A stretch of DNA of 19,915 bases from Candidatus Bathyarchaeota archaeon (GTDB lineage: Archaea; Thermoproteota; Bathyarchaeia; 40CM-2-53-6; FEN-987), in NCBI GenBank assembly GCA_022865625.1, contig JALHTB010000057.1, positions 1-19,915 on the forward strand, given 5' to 3'. The notes below the pieces were generated by a model that saw only the letters and a list, made by a program, of their open reading frames with translations, did no database searches and was not told the DNA's origin. Positions 6,000 to 13,904 of this stretch are shown here, in pieces. Position 1 is the stretch's first letter. Every line of letters starts with the position of its first letter. The position numbers and the translations under genes are program-made.

Positions 6000-6235
6000 G
6001 CCAAGTTGAGGACGGCGACCTAGACATGAGAGCTAGCATCGGGCTGGTTATCAGCGGCCGCTACCGCGACTTGATGGAAATCCGCGCTCTAGTTCGCGAG
6101 AAAATCGCGAAGATGCAGCATGCACGATTGATTCGCGGTCAGATCTCAACCGTGCCACTCTACATCGTGAAGGAGCGAGAATGGAGAATCCTACGAGATT
6201 TGGAGTCGACTGGAGGTGACAAGAAGATTGGATGA
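5996..6235 (+). CDS. Small helical protein, 79 aa, tail module, unknown
   Basis: ATG at 5996 overlaps the preceding small gene by four bases; GGTGA (5982-5986) is the ribosome site. The product begins MSQVEDGDLDMRASIGLVIS, continues with helices (YRDLMEIRALVREKIAKM) and ends VPLYIVKEREWRILRDLES. An ATG at 6026 could be an alternative start. Its stop at 6233-6235 overlaps the start of the chaperone gene. Placement between tail tube and chaperone, in place of the usual direct neighbour, suggests a tail assembly or regulatory protein. I recognise no family. Confidence 0.65.
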   Translation: MSQVEDGDLDMRASIGLVISGRYRDLMEIRALVREKIAKMQHARLIRGQISTVPLYIVKEREWRILRDLESTGGDKKIG

Positions 6236-6635
6236 AGAACAGAAGAAGGCGATCCTGGAGAGGCGAACGGCAAATCGGAAACTCAGCGAGATCATCCAGC
6301 AGGGCACACGGTACCATGAGTCCCTGAAGTTGAAGTTGGTTGACGGACAAGAACATGATCTTGCGGTCTATCCCTTGAGTGAAGAAGAGTTTCGAACACT
6401 GCTAGAGCAGTATGGAGTTGGTCTCGAGGCCCTAGGCAACAGAGAGAAAATGACAGAGAACATGAAATTCATCGAGGACATCGCTCGACTAGCGACAGGA
6501 CAAGACGACATCACAAACTTGGTCTTGGCCAACGGATGCTCCGAAATCATGCTGAAATGCTTCGAGATCTCAGGTCTCTCGCCATCGAAAGAGAAGAACG
6601 TAGAATCCTTTCAGCAAGGGGATCTTCAGCCGTAG
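6228..6635 (+). CDS. Tail assembly chaperone, short form (gpG-like)
   Basis: The start chosen is TTG 6228, because GGAGGTGA at 6212-6219 forms the ribosome site; a GTG at 6216 is part of that site. The product (about 135 residues) has an N-terminal helix (EEQKKAILERRTANRKL), a central YPLSEEEFRTLLEQYGVGL and a helical C-terminus (FIEDIARLATGQ and LVLANGCSEIMLKCFEISGL). Size, helical content and position directly before the tape measure match the first of the two tail assembly chaperones that coat the tape measure during tail building. The gene ends at TAG 6633-6635, but the next frame continues the typical second part, so a +1 frameshift product is expected. Confidence 0.65.
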   Translation: MDEEQKKAILERRTANRKLSEIIQQGTRYHESLKLKLVDGQEHDLAVYPLSEEEFRTLLEQYGVGLEALGNREKMTENMKFIEDIARLATGQDDITNLVLANGCSEIMLKCFEISGLSPSKEKNVESFQQGDLQP

Positions 6636-6786
6636 CCTGTACGTGCTGACGGAGCACTACGGCCTGCGACTAGATGAGATCGGGCGACTCACGCCTCTGC
6701 AGAAAAATTGGTACTTGTCAGCGTATAGTAACCGCGGCCGTGAGGAACAGCGAGCCATGAAGAAAGCATCACACAGGAGGAGGTAG
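6604..6786 (+). CDS. Frameshifted extension of tail chaperone (gpT-like part)
   Basis: In the +1 frame relative to the chaperone, an open stretch runs from after a TAG (6601-6603) to TAG 6784-6786. It encodes FSKGIFSRSLYVLTEHYGLR, DEIGRLTPLQKNWYLSAYS and a basic end (KKASHRRR). It has no ATG and no ribosome site of its own; the only candidate is GTG 6643, which would cut off the conserved-looking FSRSLY. The helical LTEHYGL-xxxEIxxLTPxxxxWYLxAY layout resembles the second half of fused chaperone proteins (GT-like) that recruit the tail tube. Overlap with the first frame is 32 bases. This extension is therefore expected to be made only by ribosomal frameshifting. Confidence 0.65.
   Translation, partial: NPFSKGIFSRSLYVLTEHYGLRLDEIGRLTPLQKNWYLSAYSNRGREEQRAMKKASHRRR
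6609..6622 (+). promoter_or_regulatory. Candidate +1 programmed frameshift site
   Basis: Two +1 slip sites lie in the overlap: TTT-C at 6609-6612 (Phe-tRNA re-pairs from TTT to TTC) and GGG-G at 6618-6621 (Gly-tRNA re-pairs one base on). Both precede the zero-frame TAG at 6633. No X-XXY-YYZ -1 heptamer would give the needed frame; the shift must be +1 or -2. Confidence 0.5.
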
Positions 6787-6790
6787 AGAA

Positions 6791-6841
6791 TTGAGCACAC
6801 AAATAGGCAGCGTCGTTGTGGCGATTAAAGCGGTAGAGTAG
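6791..6841 (+). pseudogene. Detached N-terminus of the tape measure gene
   Basis: AGGAGGAGGT (6775-6784) lies 6 bases before TTG 6791, the strongest ribosome site in the window. The frame encodes STQIGSVVVAIKAVE, a typical tape measure N-terminus, then meets TAG 6839-6841. Beyond the stop the same frame gives SLDYADMK, again tape-measure-like, and then loses sense. The body of the gene is in another frame from 6862 on (EASGVMDKIRASMG). Joining both parts needs a sense codon at 6839 and one extra base near 6863. The coding sequence thus has two lesions within about 25 bases. Alternatives are sequencing error or recoding. Confidence 0.65.
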
Positions 6842-6876
6842 TCTCTTGACTACGCCGACATGAAGCCAGCGGCGTC

Positions 6877-9150
6877 ATGGACAAAATTCGAGCCAGTATG
6901 GGCGTTCTAGGCGGGACTCTGAACCAACTCGGTGGCGGCTTCAGTTCGCTCGGATCAGTAGTTAGTGGGTTCGCAGGCGCGGGCGTGCTCGGGGCCGCGA
7001 CTGCCGCTCTAGGCGAAGTCATTAAAGGGTTTCAATGGTCGGTGAAGGAAGCCGGGGAATCGGAGCAGGCAATCAAGAACCTCTCAATCGCAGTAGAGAA
7101 GAGCGGCACATCTTGGGAGTCTGTGAAGGAAGGCACAAATGCGGCCTTATCTGAGTTGCAGAAGTTCACGGTCTACTCGGACGAGCAGCTTGCTGGCGCC
7201 CTTCAGCGGCTTCTCACATTCGGCATGTCATATGAGGAAGCGATGAAGGCGCTCGGCGTCACCGTTGACCTTGCGGCAGCAAAACAGATGGATCTGGAAA
7301 GCGCTGCTAACCTAGTCGGCAAAACCTTCACGGGCAACACTGCAATTCTGAAGCGATACGGCATCGACATCCAGACGGGCAAAGAAGCCACCGCCGCGAT
7401 GAAGAAAGCGATCGAAGCGCTTACGGACGCGCTGAAATCGCTTGGCAGCGATGCCCTTGACCCCTTCGCAGATGTACTCGCTGAAGCAGGAATTGTGCTT
7501 ACCGATAGCGAGGGCAAATTCCGCGACGTAAAAGATGTTGCAGAAGATTTAATCGGGGCGTTCCTATCGGGCGCGATCGATGCTGAGACATTCGCCGAGA
7601 TCACGAAGGCTCTGGGCATTGAAATAGATGCAGCTGGCTTGGAGGCCGCGGACTTCGAGGAAATCATGGTGGCGCTGAATGAGCAGTTCGGCGGAACCGC
7701 GCAGGAGCAAGCGAAAACCTACACAGGAGTCCAGGAACGCTTCAAGAACGCTATGTCAGATCTAGGTGAGAAGATCGGTGGAATTGTTCTACCTGCTCTC
7801 TCGCTCTTCATGGAAGCAATGATTGAAGTCGTGGACGGTATCGGAGAAGGCATCGAAGCGCTCCAGGACTGGATCACTGAGTTTGCGAACATCCCTGAAG
7901 TCAAAGAGATCCTAATCATAGTGCAGCAGTCCTTTGCGGGACTCTCCCTAGCCATCAGTGAAGCCACACAAGGATTGGTCGAGTTCCTGCGGAAAGTCGC
8001 TGAAACCGAGACGGTTCAAGAGGCCGTAAGCGAGATTAGGGAGTCTTTTCGCGGAATCACTGAAATCCTCCAAGAGATCGATGCGGAGCTGAGAAAGATA
8101 ATCGAGCGGCTAGGCGTAGAATTACCAGAAAGCGTAACTGCAGTTCAATTTGTGGCCCAGGTCCTTGCGAACGTTCTTGAAATGCTCATCCTCACCCCCC
8201 TGCGGCAGCTAGAATTTTTACTCACCCTCTTCCGCGACTTGCTAGAAGCAATCAGGATCTGGATGGGAGCGATCGAAGACTTCTTTAATTGGCTTGTCGG
8301 CGGCTCGATCTGGCAAGACTTGTTTGACCGCATGTTCGAGATCGCCCAAGAAGGCTTCACGCGGATCAAAGAACTCTTCACCGGCGCAGTGGCAGAGATT
8401 CAGGGCACTCTTGAGCCTGCCCTTGCCGCGCAGGTTACGGCGTGGGAAACTTGGACTCAAAACGTCACGGCCGCGCTTGACACCTTCTGGGCAGCCATGA
8501 ACGAGAAATTCACGACTGCACTGACCGAACTGCAAACGCTCTGGGATACAAAATGGAAAGAGATCAGCACAATCGTTGAGAATACAACGAAATCCATACA
8601 GGAGAACCTGGCAAAGTTCTGGCAGGAAGCGCAGCAGAAATGTCAGCAAGCCCTTCAACAGTTACATCAAGGATTCCAGCAAGGTCTACAGAGCATTCAG
8701 CAATCATTCCAACAAGCATTTCAGCAGATGCTTCAAACTGCAACACAAATACTGCAGCAGATCATCCAAGCCGTCCAGCAGGCGCTTCAAGCAGTGATGC
8801 AAGCCGCGAGTCAGATGGCTTCCATGATGGTGGGCCACTCGATCTGGCCTGACATGCTCCTGAAGATGGAGATTCAAGCTGAAGATGCGCTGGCAAGAAT
8901 CGCATCCGCTTTCGAGGAGACATTCAAGCAGGTGCCTTCTTCCCTCGCGGAAGAACCCGGCCGGATCACCGTGGCCGAAAGGTCAAGGCGGCTTCACGCG
9001 CCCGCATATGCGGGACCCTCGACGGTGCGGACAGAGCTCACGATTCCGATAAGCGTCACGCTTGAAGGTCAAGAAATCATGCGGCTTGTCAAGAAAGTCT
9101 TGGCTGAAGAACGCGTCTACCGTGAACGAACATACCAGGCGGTGGCCTAA
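6877..9150 (+). CDS. Tail tape measure protein (5'-damaged)
   Basis: The 757-residue open part starts at an internal ATG with no ribosome site. It shows the family's features: a Gly/Ala-rich hydrophobic segment (VVSGFAGAGVLGAATAALGE, about 28-47), long amphipathic helices, FTGNTAILKRYGIDI and ALSELQKFTVYSDEQLAGAL as found in tape measure proteins with the 'phage_TAC/TP901' N-terminal domain, two G-x-SIW motifs (GGSIWQDLF near 474; GHSIWPDML near 653) and a Gln-rich coiled coil (about 581-645) of QQAFQQML type. It sets tail length: at about 0.15 nm per residue the tail would be near 115 nm. True start is probably TTG 6791, now out of frame. Without the N-terminal part, about 28 residues, function is uncertain. 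Confidence 0.85.
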   Translation: MDKIRASMGVLGGTLNQLGGGFSSLGSVVSGFAGAGVLGAATAALGEVIKGFQWSVKEAGESEQAIKNLSIAVEKSGTSWESVKEGTNAALSELQKFTVYSDEQLAGALQRLLTFGMSYEEAMKALGVTVDLAAAKQMDLESAANLVGKTFTGNTAILKRYGIDIQTGKEATAAMKKAIEALTDALKSLGSDALDPFADVLAEAGIVLTDSEGKFRDVKDVAEDLIGAFLSGAIDAETFAEITKALGIEIDAAGLEAADFEEIMVALNEQFGGTAQEQAKTYTGVQERFKNAMSDLGEKIGGIVLPALSLFMEAMIEVVDGIGEGIEALQDWITEFANIPEVKEILIIVQQSFAGLSLAISEATQGLVEFLRKVAETETVQEAVSEIRESFRGITEILQEIDAELRKIIERLGVELPESVTAVQFVAQVLANVLEMLILTPLRQLEFLLTLFRDLLEAIRIWMGAIEDFFNWLVGGSIWQDLFDRMFEIAQEGFTRIKELFTGAVAEIQGTLEPALAAQVTAWETWTQNVTAALDTFWAAMNEKFTTALTELQTLWDTKWKEISTIVENTTKSIQENLAKFWQEAQQKCQQALQQLHQGFQQGLQSIQQSFQQAFQQMLQTATQILQQIIQAVQQALQAVMQAASQMASMMVGHSIWPDMLLKMEIQAEDALARIASAFEETFKQVPSSLAEEPGRITVAERSRRLHAPAYAGPSTVRTELTIPISVTLEGQEIMRLVKKVLAEERVYRERTYQAVA

Positions 9151-11199
9151 ATGCCCGGAATATTGGTGCAGACGGTCTGGGGCCTCATTGCTCTGGATAG
9201 TTTTGAAGTGGCAACGGGCTGGAGTTACTCTGAAACAGATGAGCTCTGCAGCGGCCTGCTCCCGAACACGCAAGTCTACATGCCTGCGTACCATGGACAG
9301 GCATCATGCCGGATCTACGCGACGAACCGTCCATGCTCTGCTCAGTATAGCAAAAACTTCAATTTAGGTTCGTCTACTGTAAAGCGTCTGGGCTTCTTTA
9401 AGAAGCGTGGCTACCAAAACCCGTCTTATCCAATGCCCGGTTCTGCCGCGCTCATCATCGATGCCGCAACGGTCTGGTCCGTCAGCCCCGTGAGTGGGGA
9501 AAGCGATGCATGGAACTTTTCCAGCTGGATCAACATCAACGCCTATAATGACTCGAAGTCGCTGATACTGAAAGTTACGCAGCCGACCGTCTACAACTCA
9601 GGAACCGATTACCTCTGGGACAAGCTTGTAATGCTTGCCGGGATCACGGTGAAAGTAACTGGCCTCGTCGCCGGCCAGAAAATCAAAGTCTACCGCGCGA
9701 ATGACGTGCTTGTCGGCGAAGCCACCGTTGCAGGCGGAGCAACTTCTGCTGAAGTAGACGTTATGGCAGTCAATGATCAGCCGTTTCAAGGCTACATCCA
9801 AATCTACGCTACGAATGGTACAACGCTCCTCTACACCTTGCCGGCGCAAGAGCTGTGCGGCGGCGACAGTTTTCAGTATTCAGCATCCGCAAGCTACATC
9901 GTGGGGCCGCCTGACAGCCTCCGGATATACAAGCAGGGCGCAGTTGCGAATCCCAAATCTATGGGCATAACGGTGACCCTGAGGGATGAAAATGGAACCC
10001 CGCAGAGTGGAAGGATTATCACCTTCTCGACTCCACTCGGCTCCGTCAGCCCCGGATCAGCAGCAACCAACGGGGCGGGGCAGGCATCGACGACGTTAAC
10101 CTCAGGCATCGTAGCAGGATGGGCCTTCGTGGAGGCGGCATGGGCAGGTGCTTTGGATCTTGGAGCCTCACGAACCATCGTTGAGATTGCAATATATCAT
10201 GATGCGCCCACCGGTGACTCGAGCAGTCCTTATCAGGTCTTCATTCAAGGCCGTGAGTATCTTCATGCCGCCGGCAACTACACGAGGCTGACAGCATTTC
10301 AGCCCGGCACCTTCTCAGTTGAACTAACACAAGTTCAGGACGAGATTGCAAGCCCCCTAGAGATCCTGATCTACCGCCGGGGCATCCTCGACTTCAGAGG
10401 ACGAATACTCAAGATCGTGAGAAAGATTGAAGATCGCATGGTAGTTAGCGGCCTCACGAACCACTGGAAGTTAAGCCGCCGCGTCGCGAAACGATCATAC
10501 AATGATGAGCCGAAGAGCATTATTGAAGATTTGCTGCTCAAGTATCCGAGCGGCATCGTCGCTGGCAATATTAGCACCTTCGGACAGGCCATCCTGATGA
10601 ACTTCAACTATGACCCTCTAACCCTCTGTCTGCAGCGAATCCTAGATCTGACGGGCTGGACGGCATTCATAAATCTCGACGATAGGATCGATGTGGGGCC
10701 AACGCTGGGAACCGCAACATCAGTAGAATTTAAAACTGGCCTACAGAACGTTGCCTTAACGCGTGAGATAGATTTCGTTCTGATTGACACACGTACAATT
10801 CTGGTCGGTAACCCTTCGACCTTGATCAGTGACAAGGCAGACCTGGCGAAGCAGGCGGAGTACGGGCTGATTGAACAAGTCTTCTATAGCCGCAACCTGA
10901 CCACGCAGGCAATGCTGGATATCCAGAATCAGATGATTCTTGATACGCGGAAGAATCCTGTTAACCGCATCTCTGGCACCGTCATCGATCTAGCCTACTC
11001 ACCTGATGCTTACGACGTATTTGACACGGTGATTGTAACGGACATGAAGACAGGGCTCTCCGGCGCTTACGGTGTTATGTCACTGAGACGCAACCTGGAC
11101 GATCACGGCTCTACTGAACTTGAGCTTTCCGCCTCTCAGCTCGCGTTTGAGGATTCACTCACCAAAATCGCCATACAAGTCAAAGACCTTTCGACCTAA
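9151..11199 (+). CDS. Baseplate hub / tail-associated protein with Ig-like insert
   Basis: ATG at 9151 follows the tape measure stop directly, with GGTGG at 9142-9146. The 682 residues divide into an N-terminal beta-rich domain (about 1-250), including FEVATGWSYSETDE; an Ig-like Big-1/invasin-type domain (about 254-334: PDSLRIYKQG, ITVTLRDENGTPQSGRIITF, GAGQASTTLTSG); and a C-terminal domain (about 361-682) with SPLEILIYRRGILDFRGRI and NDEPKSIIEDLLLKY. The latter resembles gp44/gpD-type hubs: strand-rich, with 'iyr.g.ldf.Gri..i' followed by a helix and a second strand domain. Hubs close the tube and carry the tip. The Ig-like insert probably extends outward and binds surface glycans or proteins. 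The domain mix is unusual but plausible for archaeal viruses. Confidence 0.65.
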   Translation: MPGILVQTVWGLIALDSFEVATGWSYSETDELCSGLLPNTQVYMPAYHGQASCRIYATNRPCSAQYSKNFNLGSSTVKRLGFFKKRGYQNPSYPMPGSAALIIDAATVWSVSPVSGESDAWNFSSWININAYNDSKSLILKVTQPTVYNSGTDYLWDKLVMLAGITVKVTGLVAGQKIKVYRANDVLVGEATVAGGATSAEVDVMAVNDQPFQGYIQIYATNGTTLLYTLPAQELCGGDSFQYSASASYIVGPPDSLRIYKQGAVANPKSMGITVTLRDENGTPQSGRIITFSTPLGSVSPGSAATNGAGQASTTLTSGIVAGWAFVEAAWAGALDLGASRTIVEIAIYHDAPTGDSSSPYQVFIQGREYLHAAGNYTRLTAFQPGTFSVELTQVQDEIASPLEILIYRRGILDFRGRILKIVRKIEDRMVVSGLTNHWKLSRRVAKRSYNDEPKSIIEDLLLKYPSGIVAGNISTFGQAILMNFNYDPLTLCLQRILDLTGWTAFINLDDRIDVGPTLGTATSVEFKTGLQNVALTREIDFVLIDTRTILVGNPSTLISDKADLAKQAEYGLIEQVFYSRNLTTQAMLDIQNQMILDTRKNPVNRISGTVIDLAYSPDAYDVFDTVIVTDMKTGLSGAYGVMSLRRNLDDHGSTELELSASQLAFEDSLTKIAIQVKDLST

Positions 11200-11212
11200 G
11201 GCAGCCTTCTAG

Positions 11213-11266
11213 TCACTTCGTCCTTGGGGCGTTATGACCGCGCTGACTCAAGCGCGTTAGAAGTGA
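11213..11266. repeat. Nested hairpins between hub and next tail gene
   Basis: A 7-bp outer stem TCACTTC (11213-11219) pairs with GAAGTGA (11260-11266), and an inner 6-bp stem CGCGCT (11239-11244) pairs with AGCGCG (11251-11256) around GACTCA. The 92-base spacer has no gene. It may be an mRNA processing or attenuating structure between the hub gene and the gene at 11292. Confidence 0.4.
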
Positions 11267-11291
11267 AGAGTAGGAAGGGTGAAAAAAAGAA

Positions 11292-11849
11292 ATGAATAAA
11301 TCCGCACAGGTATCGACCAGCATCGTTCTCGGCCGGTGGCAACCGACCTGGTACGTCTTCAAGTTCAGAGACCCGGAAAACATCATAGCGCGGCAACTTT
11401 GGGCAGGCATGACGGAAGAGTCAGTGATCAAAAAGTTCCCCTCGGCCCTCTATGAGGCCCCGTTGCGGATGCCTGGCAATCTATTGCTTAACGAGGGTAT
11501 CGACGAGATCTTTCTCCTAATAGCATCCACTGGGGCAACGCTGTACAACAACGCGAACGCACGCATGGGAGTCGGCAACGGCACGACCCCAGCCAGTCCA
11601 AGCCAGACAGGCTTGCAGGGAGCCTCAACCGCGTTCAAGGCGATGGATGCAACGTATCCTCAAGTCGGCACCCAGAAAGGCATTTGGCGGTCAAGTTTCG
11701 GCGCGGCTGAAGCAAACTTCGCTTGGGAAGAGATGACGATTGATAACGGCTCAGTGCGGAACCGCAACCTATGCCGGAAAGTTCAGGCGATGGAAACGAA
11801 AACCTCGGACGTGACTTGGGTTGCACGGTTAGATGTCACCATAGTCTGA
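11292..11849 (+). CDS. Tailed-virus structural protein, 185 aa
   Basis: GGAAGGGTGA (11272-11281) precedes ATG 11292. The protein contains NLLLNEGIDEIFLLI, TLYNNANARMGVGNGTT, SPSQTGLQG, AMDATYPQV, FRSSFGAAEANFAWEEM-like spacing (here WRSSFGAAEANFAWEEMTI) and a closing TWVARLDVTIV. The A-x-x-GVGN-x-T, S-x-TGLxG, Y-P and F-x-AxExNFxWxE series with a final L-x-V-T-I is one I know from a widespread family of small virion proteins in tailed phages, encoded near the baseplate and often annotated as hypothetical or tail fibre-associated. The exact role is not established. It lies between the hub and zinc-ribbon tail genes, consistent with a tail tip subunit. Confidence 0.6.
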   Translation: MNKSAQVSTSIVLGRWQPTWYVFKFRDPENIIARQLWAGMTEESVIKKFPSALYEAPLRMPGNLLLNEGIDEIFLLIASTGATLYNNANARMGVGNGTTPASPSQTGLQGASTAFKAMDATYPQVGTQKGIWRSSFGAAEANFAWEEMTIDNGSVRNRNLCRKVQAMETKTSDVTWVARLDVTIV

Positions 11850-11873
11850 TCTCTAATACGGTGGCGACTTAGT

Positions 11874-13532
11874 TTGAGTCAGAAAGTCTGCGGCACGACG
11901 ACCAGGTACTATTACGAGTGCCCGAATTGTGATTCACGATACTTCAGCCTCACCGTAACGCTTGCAGTCCGAGAAGGCAGACTGATCCAAGTTCATCCCG
12001 TCTGCCCGCAATGTTTCGAGAAATGTCCGAGCGGACATGAGTTCGGCTATGGGCACCTCTGCAATACCTGCGGGTATCCGCGAAGATGTTTCAACCTTCA
12101 GCGTCGTCGTCTAGCGGAAGACGATCCAACATTTGGGAAGACAACGACTGGAAGCACAACTTACCCAACGGTGCTAGAGACGATCGGAAGCACCCAAACC
12201 AGCAGTGCCCTGGCAACAGGAAGCGCACACGCGTGCAGAATCCTCCTTGTAACGACCGGCATAGTCACCAAGATTGGAATTAACATACAGGGAACAACGG
12301 CAGCTAACTGCTATCTCGGCCTGTACAGCGCAGGGGCAGACAAACCAGCAAGCCTACTCGCGACAACAGTCAGCACCGGCATGGCGATTGTGGCGGGCTG
12401 GCAGGAGATCACGCTTTCAACTGCATATTATGCGGCCGCGGGAACATACTGGATTGCGATCCAAGTCAGCGCATCGAAAAGTCTCTACTATCAGAGTAGC
12501 GGCTTCCCATTTACTCCAACTCGCAGTTACTACACCAAGACGTACGCTGCATTTGACGCCACCTGGTTAGCAACCTCAACGCAGGACAGCATCGTCTGGT
12601 TCAATATGCGTCTAACAATTAACACCATAAGAGGCTATGTCAAGGCCACGAAGGCAATTCTAATCACCACGGCAACCGTGGTCTCTGTATCGTTTTATCT
12701 GCATGCGGCGGGTAGTTTTCGCCCCGCCATCTATGCGGGTACTTCAGATGCGCCGACCTCGCTGTCTTGGCAGTCAGGCAGCGTGGCTGGTTCAGCTCCC
12801 GCGTGGAACACGGTTGCTATCAGCGCAGGTACCCCGACGGCGCTGGTTCTTGACGCGGCAACGTACTGGCTTGCTTGGCAGTGGGACTCGAACCTGAATG
12901 GTCCAAGTTACGCTGCGGGTGCAGCGGGCGTCGGCCGCAATTTCGCTCAGACATACGGCACCTTCCCCGCTACCTGGCCAGCTAGTAGTTCAACTACGGA
13001 GGAGTGGTCTGAATATGTCACCTACGACATCGTCAAAGCATTAACGGATAGTGGACTCGGGGTGGATATGGTAATGTCGCCTGATGTGAAAACGCTCGCA
13101 GACGATGGTGTGGGAACCATCATGATGCTTTCGCCGCTTGTTAAGGCGCTGAGTCAGGAAATGGTGGGCGTGGAAGCTGCCTACCGCGTCCAAAACCAAA
13201 TCTCTCTCGGTTCATTCATACTACCCCATGTCCAACAGATCCACGTGACTGAACCAACTGAGCTTGACAGCAAACCGGTTTCCAGTGATCTACCAGTCCG
13301 CATCTTTCTAGGGAAGCGCGGGCGAACCGTTGAGATTGAAGGCTGGACAGACTCGCTTGTAGCACTGAACCAGATTAGAGAGTTTGCTGACGGCTCACCA
13401 CGCGTGCTCATTCTCCCGACGGGTGACGGCCTTAGTGTTTTCGCCGTCCTCGTCGAGGATCCGCGAACAGAAGACGATTGGGCAGCTGGCATTCACCCCT
13501 ATACGCTCACCTGTCATGAGAGGCTGGATTAG
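11874..13532 (+). CDS. Tail-tip protein with N-terminal zinc ribbons and tandem beta domains
   Basis: TTG at 11874 follows GGTGG (11861-11865) at 8 bases. The N-terminal 75 residues carry three CxxC pairs (C16/C19, C44/C47, C63/C66), i.e. one or two zinc ribbons. Two similar beta-sandwich domains follow: about 100-240 (IGINIQGTTAANCYLGLYSAG, YYAAAGTYWIAIQVSAS) and about 250-390 (VSFYLHAAGSFRPAIYAGTS, LDAATYWLAWQWDS), each with 'L/IYaG...P..L' and 'a.tYWla.q', a pattern of carbohydrate-binding-like virion domains. A linker with short repeats (LTDSGLGVDMVMSP, LADDGVGTIMMLSP) precedes a C-terminal domain (about 445-552) that resembles the whole product of the next gene. Likely an adhesin; domain assignments beyond the zinc ribbon are inference. 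Confidence 0.65.
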   Translation: MSQKVCGTTTRYYYECPNCDSRYFSLTVTLAVREGRLIQVHPVCPQCFEKCPSGHEFGYGHLCNTCGYPRRCFNLQRRRLAEDDPTFGKTTTGSTTYPTVLETIGSTQTSSALATGSAHACRILLVTTGIVTKIGINIQGTTAANCYLGLYSAGADKPASLLATTVSTGMAIVAGWQEITLSTAYYAAAGTYWIAIQVSASKSLYYQSSGFPFTPTRSYYTKTYAAFDATWLATSTQDSIVWFNMRLTINTIRGYVKATKAILITTATVVSVSFYLHAAGSFRPAIYAGTSDAPTSLSWQSGSVAGSAPAWNTVAISAGTPTALVLDAATYWLAWQWDSNLNGPSYAAGAAGVGRNFAQTYGTFPATWPASSSTTEEWSEYVTYDIVKALTDSGLGVDMVMSPDVKTLADDGVGTIMMLSPLVKALSQEMVGVEAAYRVQNQISLGSFILPHVQQIHVTEPTELDSKPVSSDLPVRIFLGKRGRTVEIEGWTDSLVALNQIREFADGSPRVLILPTGDGLSVFAVLVEDPRTEDDWAAGIHPYTLTCHERLD

Positions 13533-13535
13533 ACT

Positions 13536-13904
13536 TTGGTTCTGTTCGCCAGTATGATCCTGCCTAACGTGCTTACGATTCAGATTCAAACAACACGAGA
13601 GGAAATTGAGCGTGCAGTCCCCTATCGAAACATCGCCTACAGAGTCGATCATGCGACACTTGGTCGAACTCTGAGGATCAGTGGAGAAATCCGTGAGGTC
13701 TCTCTCTCAAATCTGTACATGCGGATAGAGCAGTTACGTCGCCTGAATGATGGTGTCGCACGATCGCTTGACCTCGAGGATGGCACGACATCGACATTCG
13801 ACGCGAAACTCGTCGATCCGGAGTACACGCTTGGGGTGAGTGATCACTGGTTCGAAGGCAAGTATCATGCGCCGTACATGGTGAGTCTACTCGAAGTCGC
13901 CTGA
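13536..13904 (+). CDS. Small tail protein related to the C-domain of its neighbour
   Basis: TTG 13536 starts 4 bases after the previous stop (ATG 13554 is an alternative). The 122 residues follow the same plan as the C-terminus of the 11874 gene: an ILPNV-x-TIQI start (there ILPHV-x-QIHV), a GRTLRISGEIRE strand pair (there GRTVEIEGWTDS), a helix with MRIEQLRRLNDGVARSLDL (there LNQIREFADGSPRVLIL) and an acidic VDPEY segment (there EDPRTEDDW), ending in YxVSLLE (there YTLTCHE). This suggests a duplicated small beta domain, perhaps of tail-tip type. The gene is the last of the + strand structural operon and its end overlaps a minus-strand gene by 18 bases. Confidence 0.65.
   Translation: MVLFASMILPNVLTIQIQTTREEIERAVPYRNIAYRVDHATLGRTLRISGEIREVSLSNLYMRIEQLRRLNDGVARSLDLEDGTTSTFDAKLVDPEYTLGVSDHWFEGKYHAPYMVSLLEVA

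Noticed and set aside
6839..6841. TAG in the tape measure start read as pyrrolysine
   Set aside because: TAG is used as an ordinary stop by many genes here, and a frameshift would still be needed downstream.
7203..7667. 154-codon minus-strand frame in the tape measure gene
   Set aside because: Ser/Ala-rich composition mirrors the tape measure codons; shadow frame.
8242..8658. 138-codon minus-strand frame in the tape measure gene
   Set aside because: Shadow of the coiled-coil region, with no ribosome site or domain.
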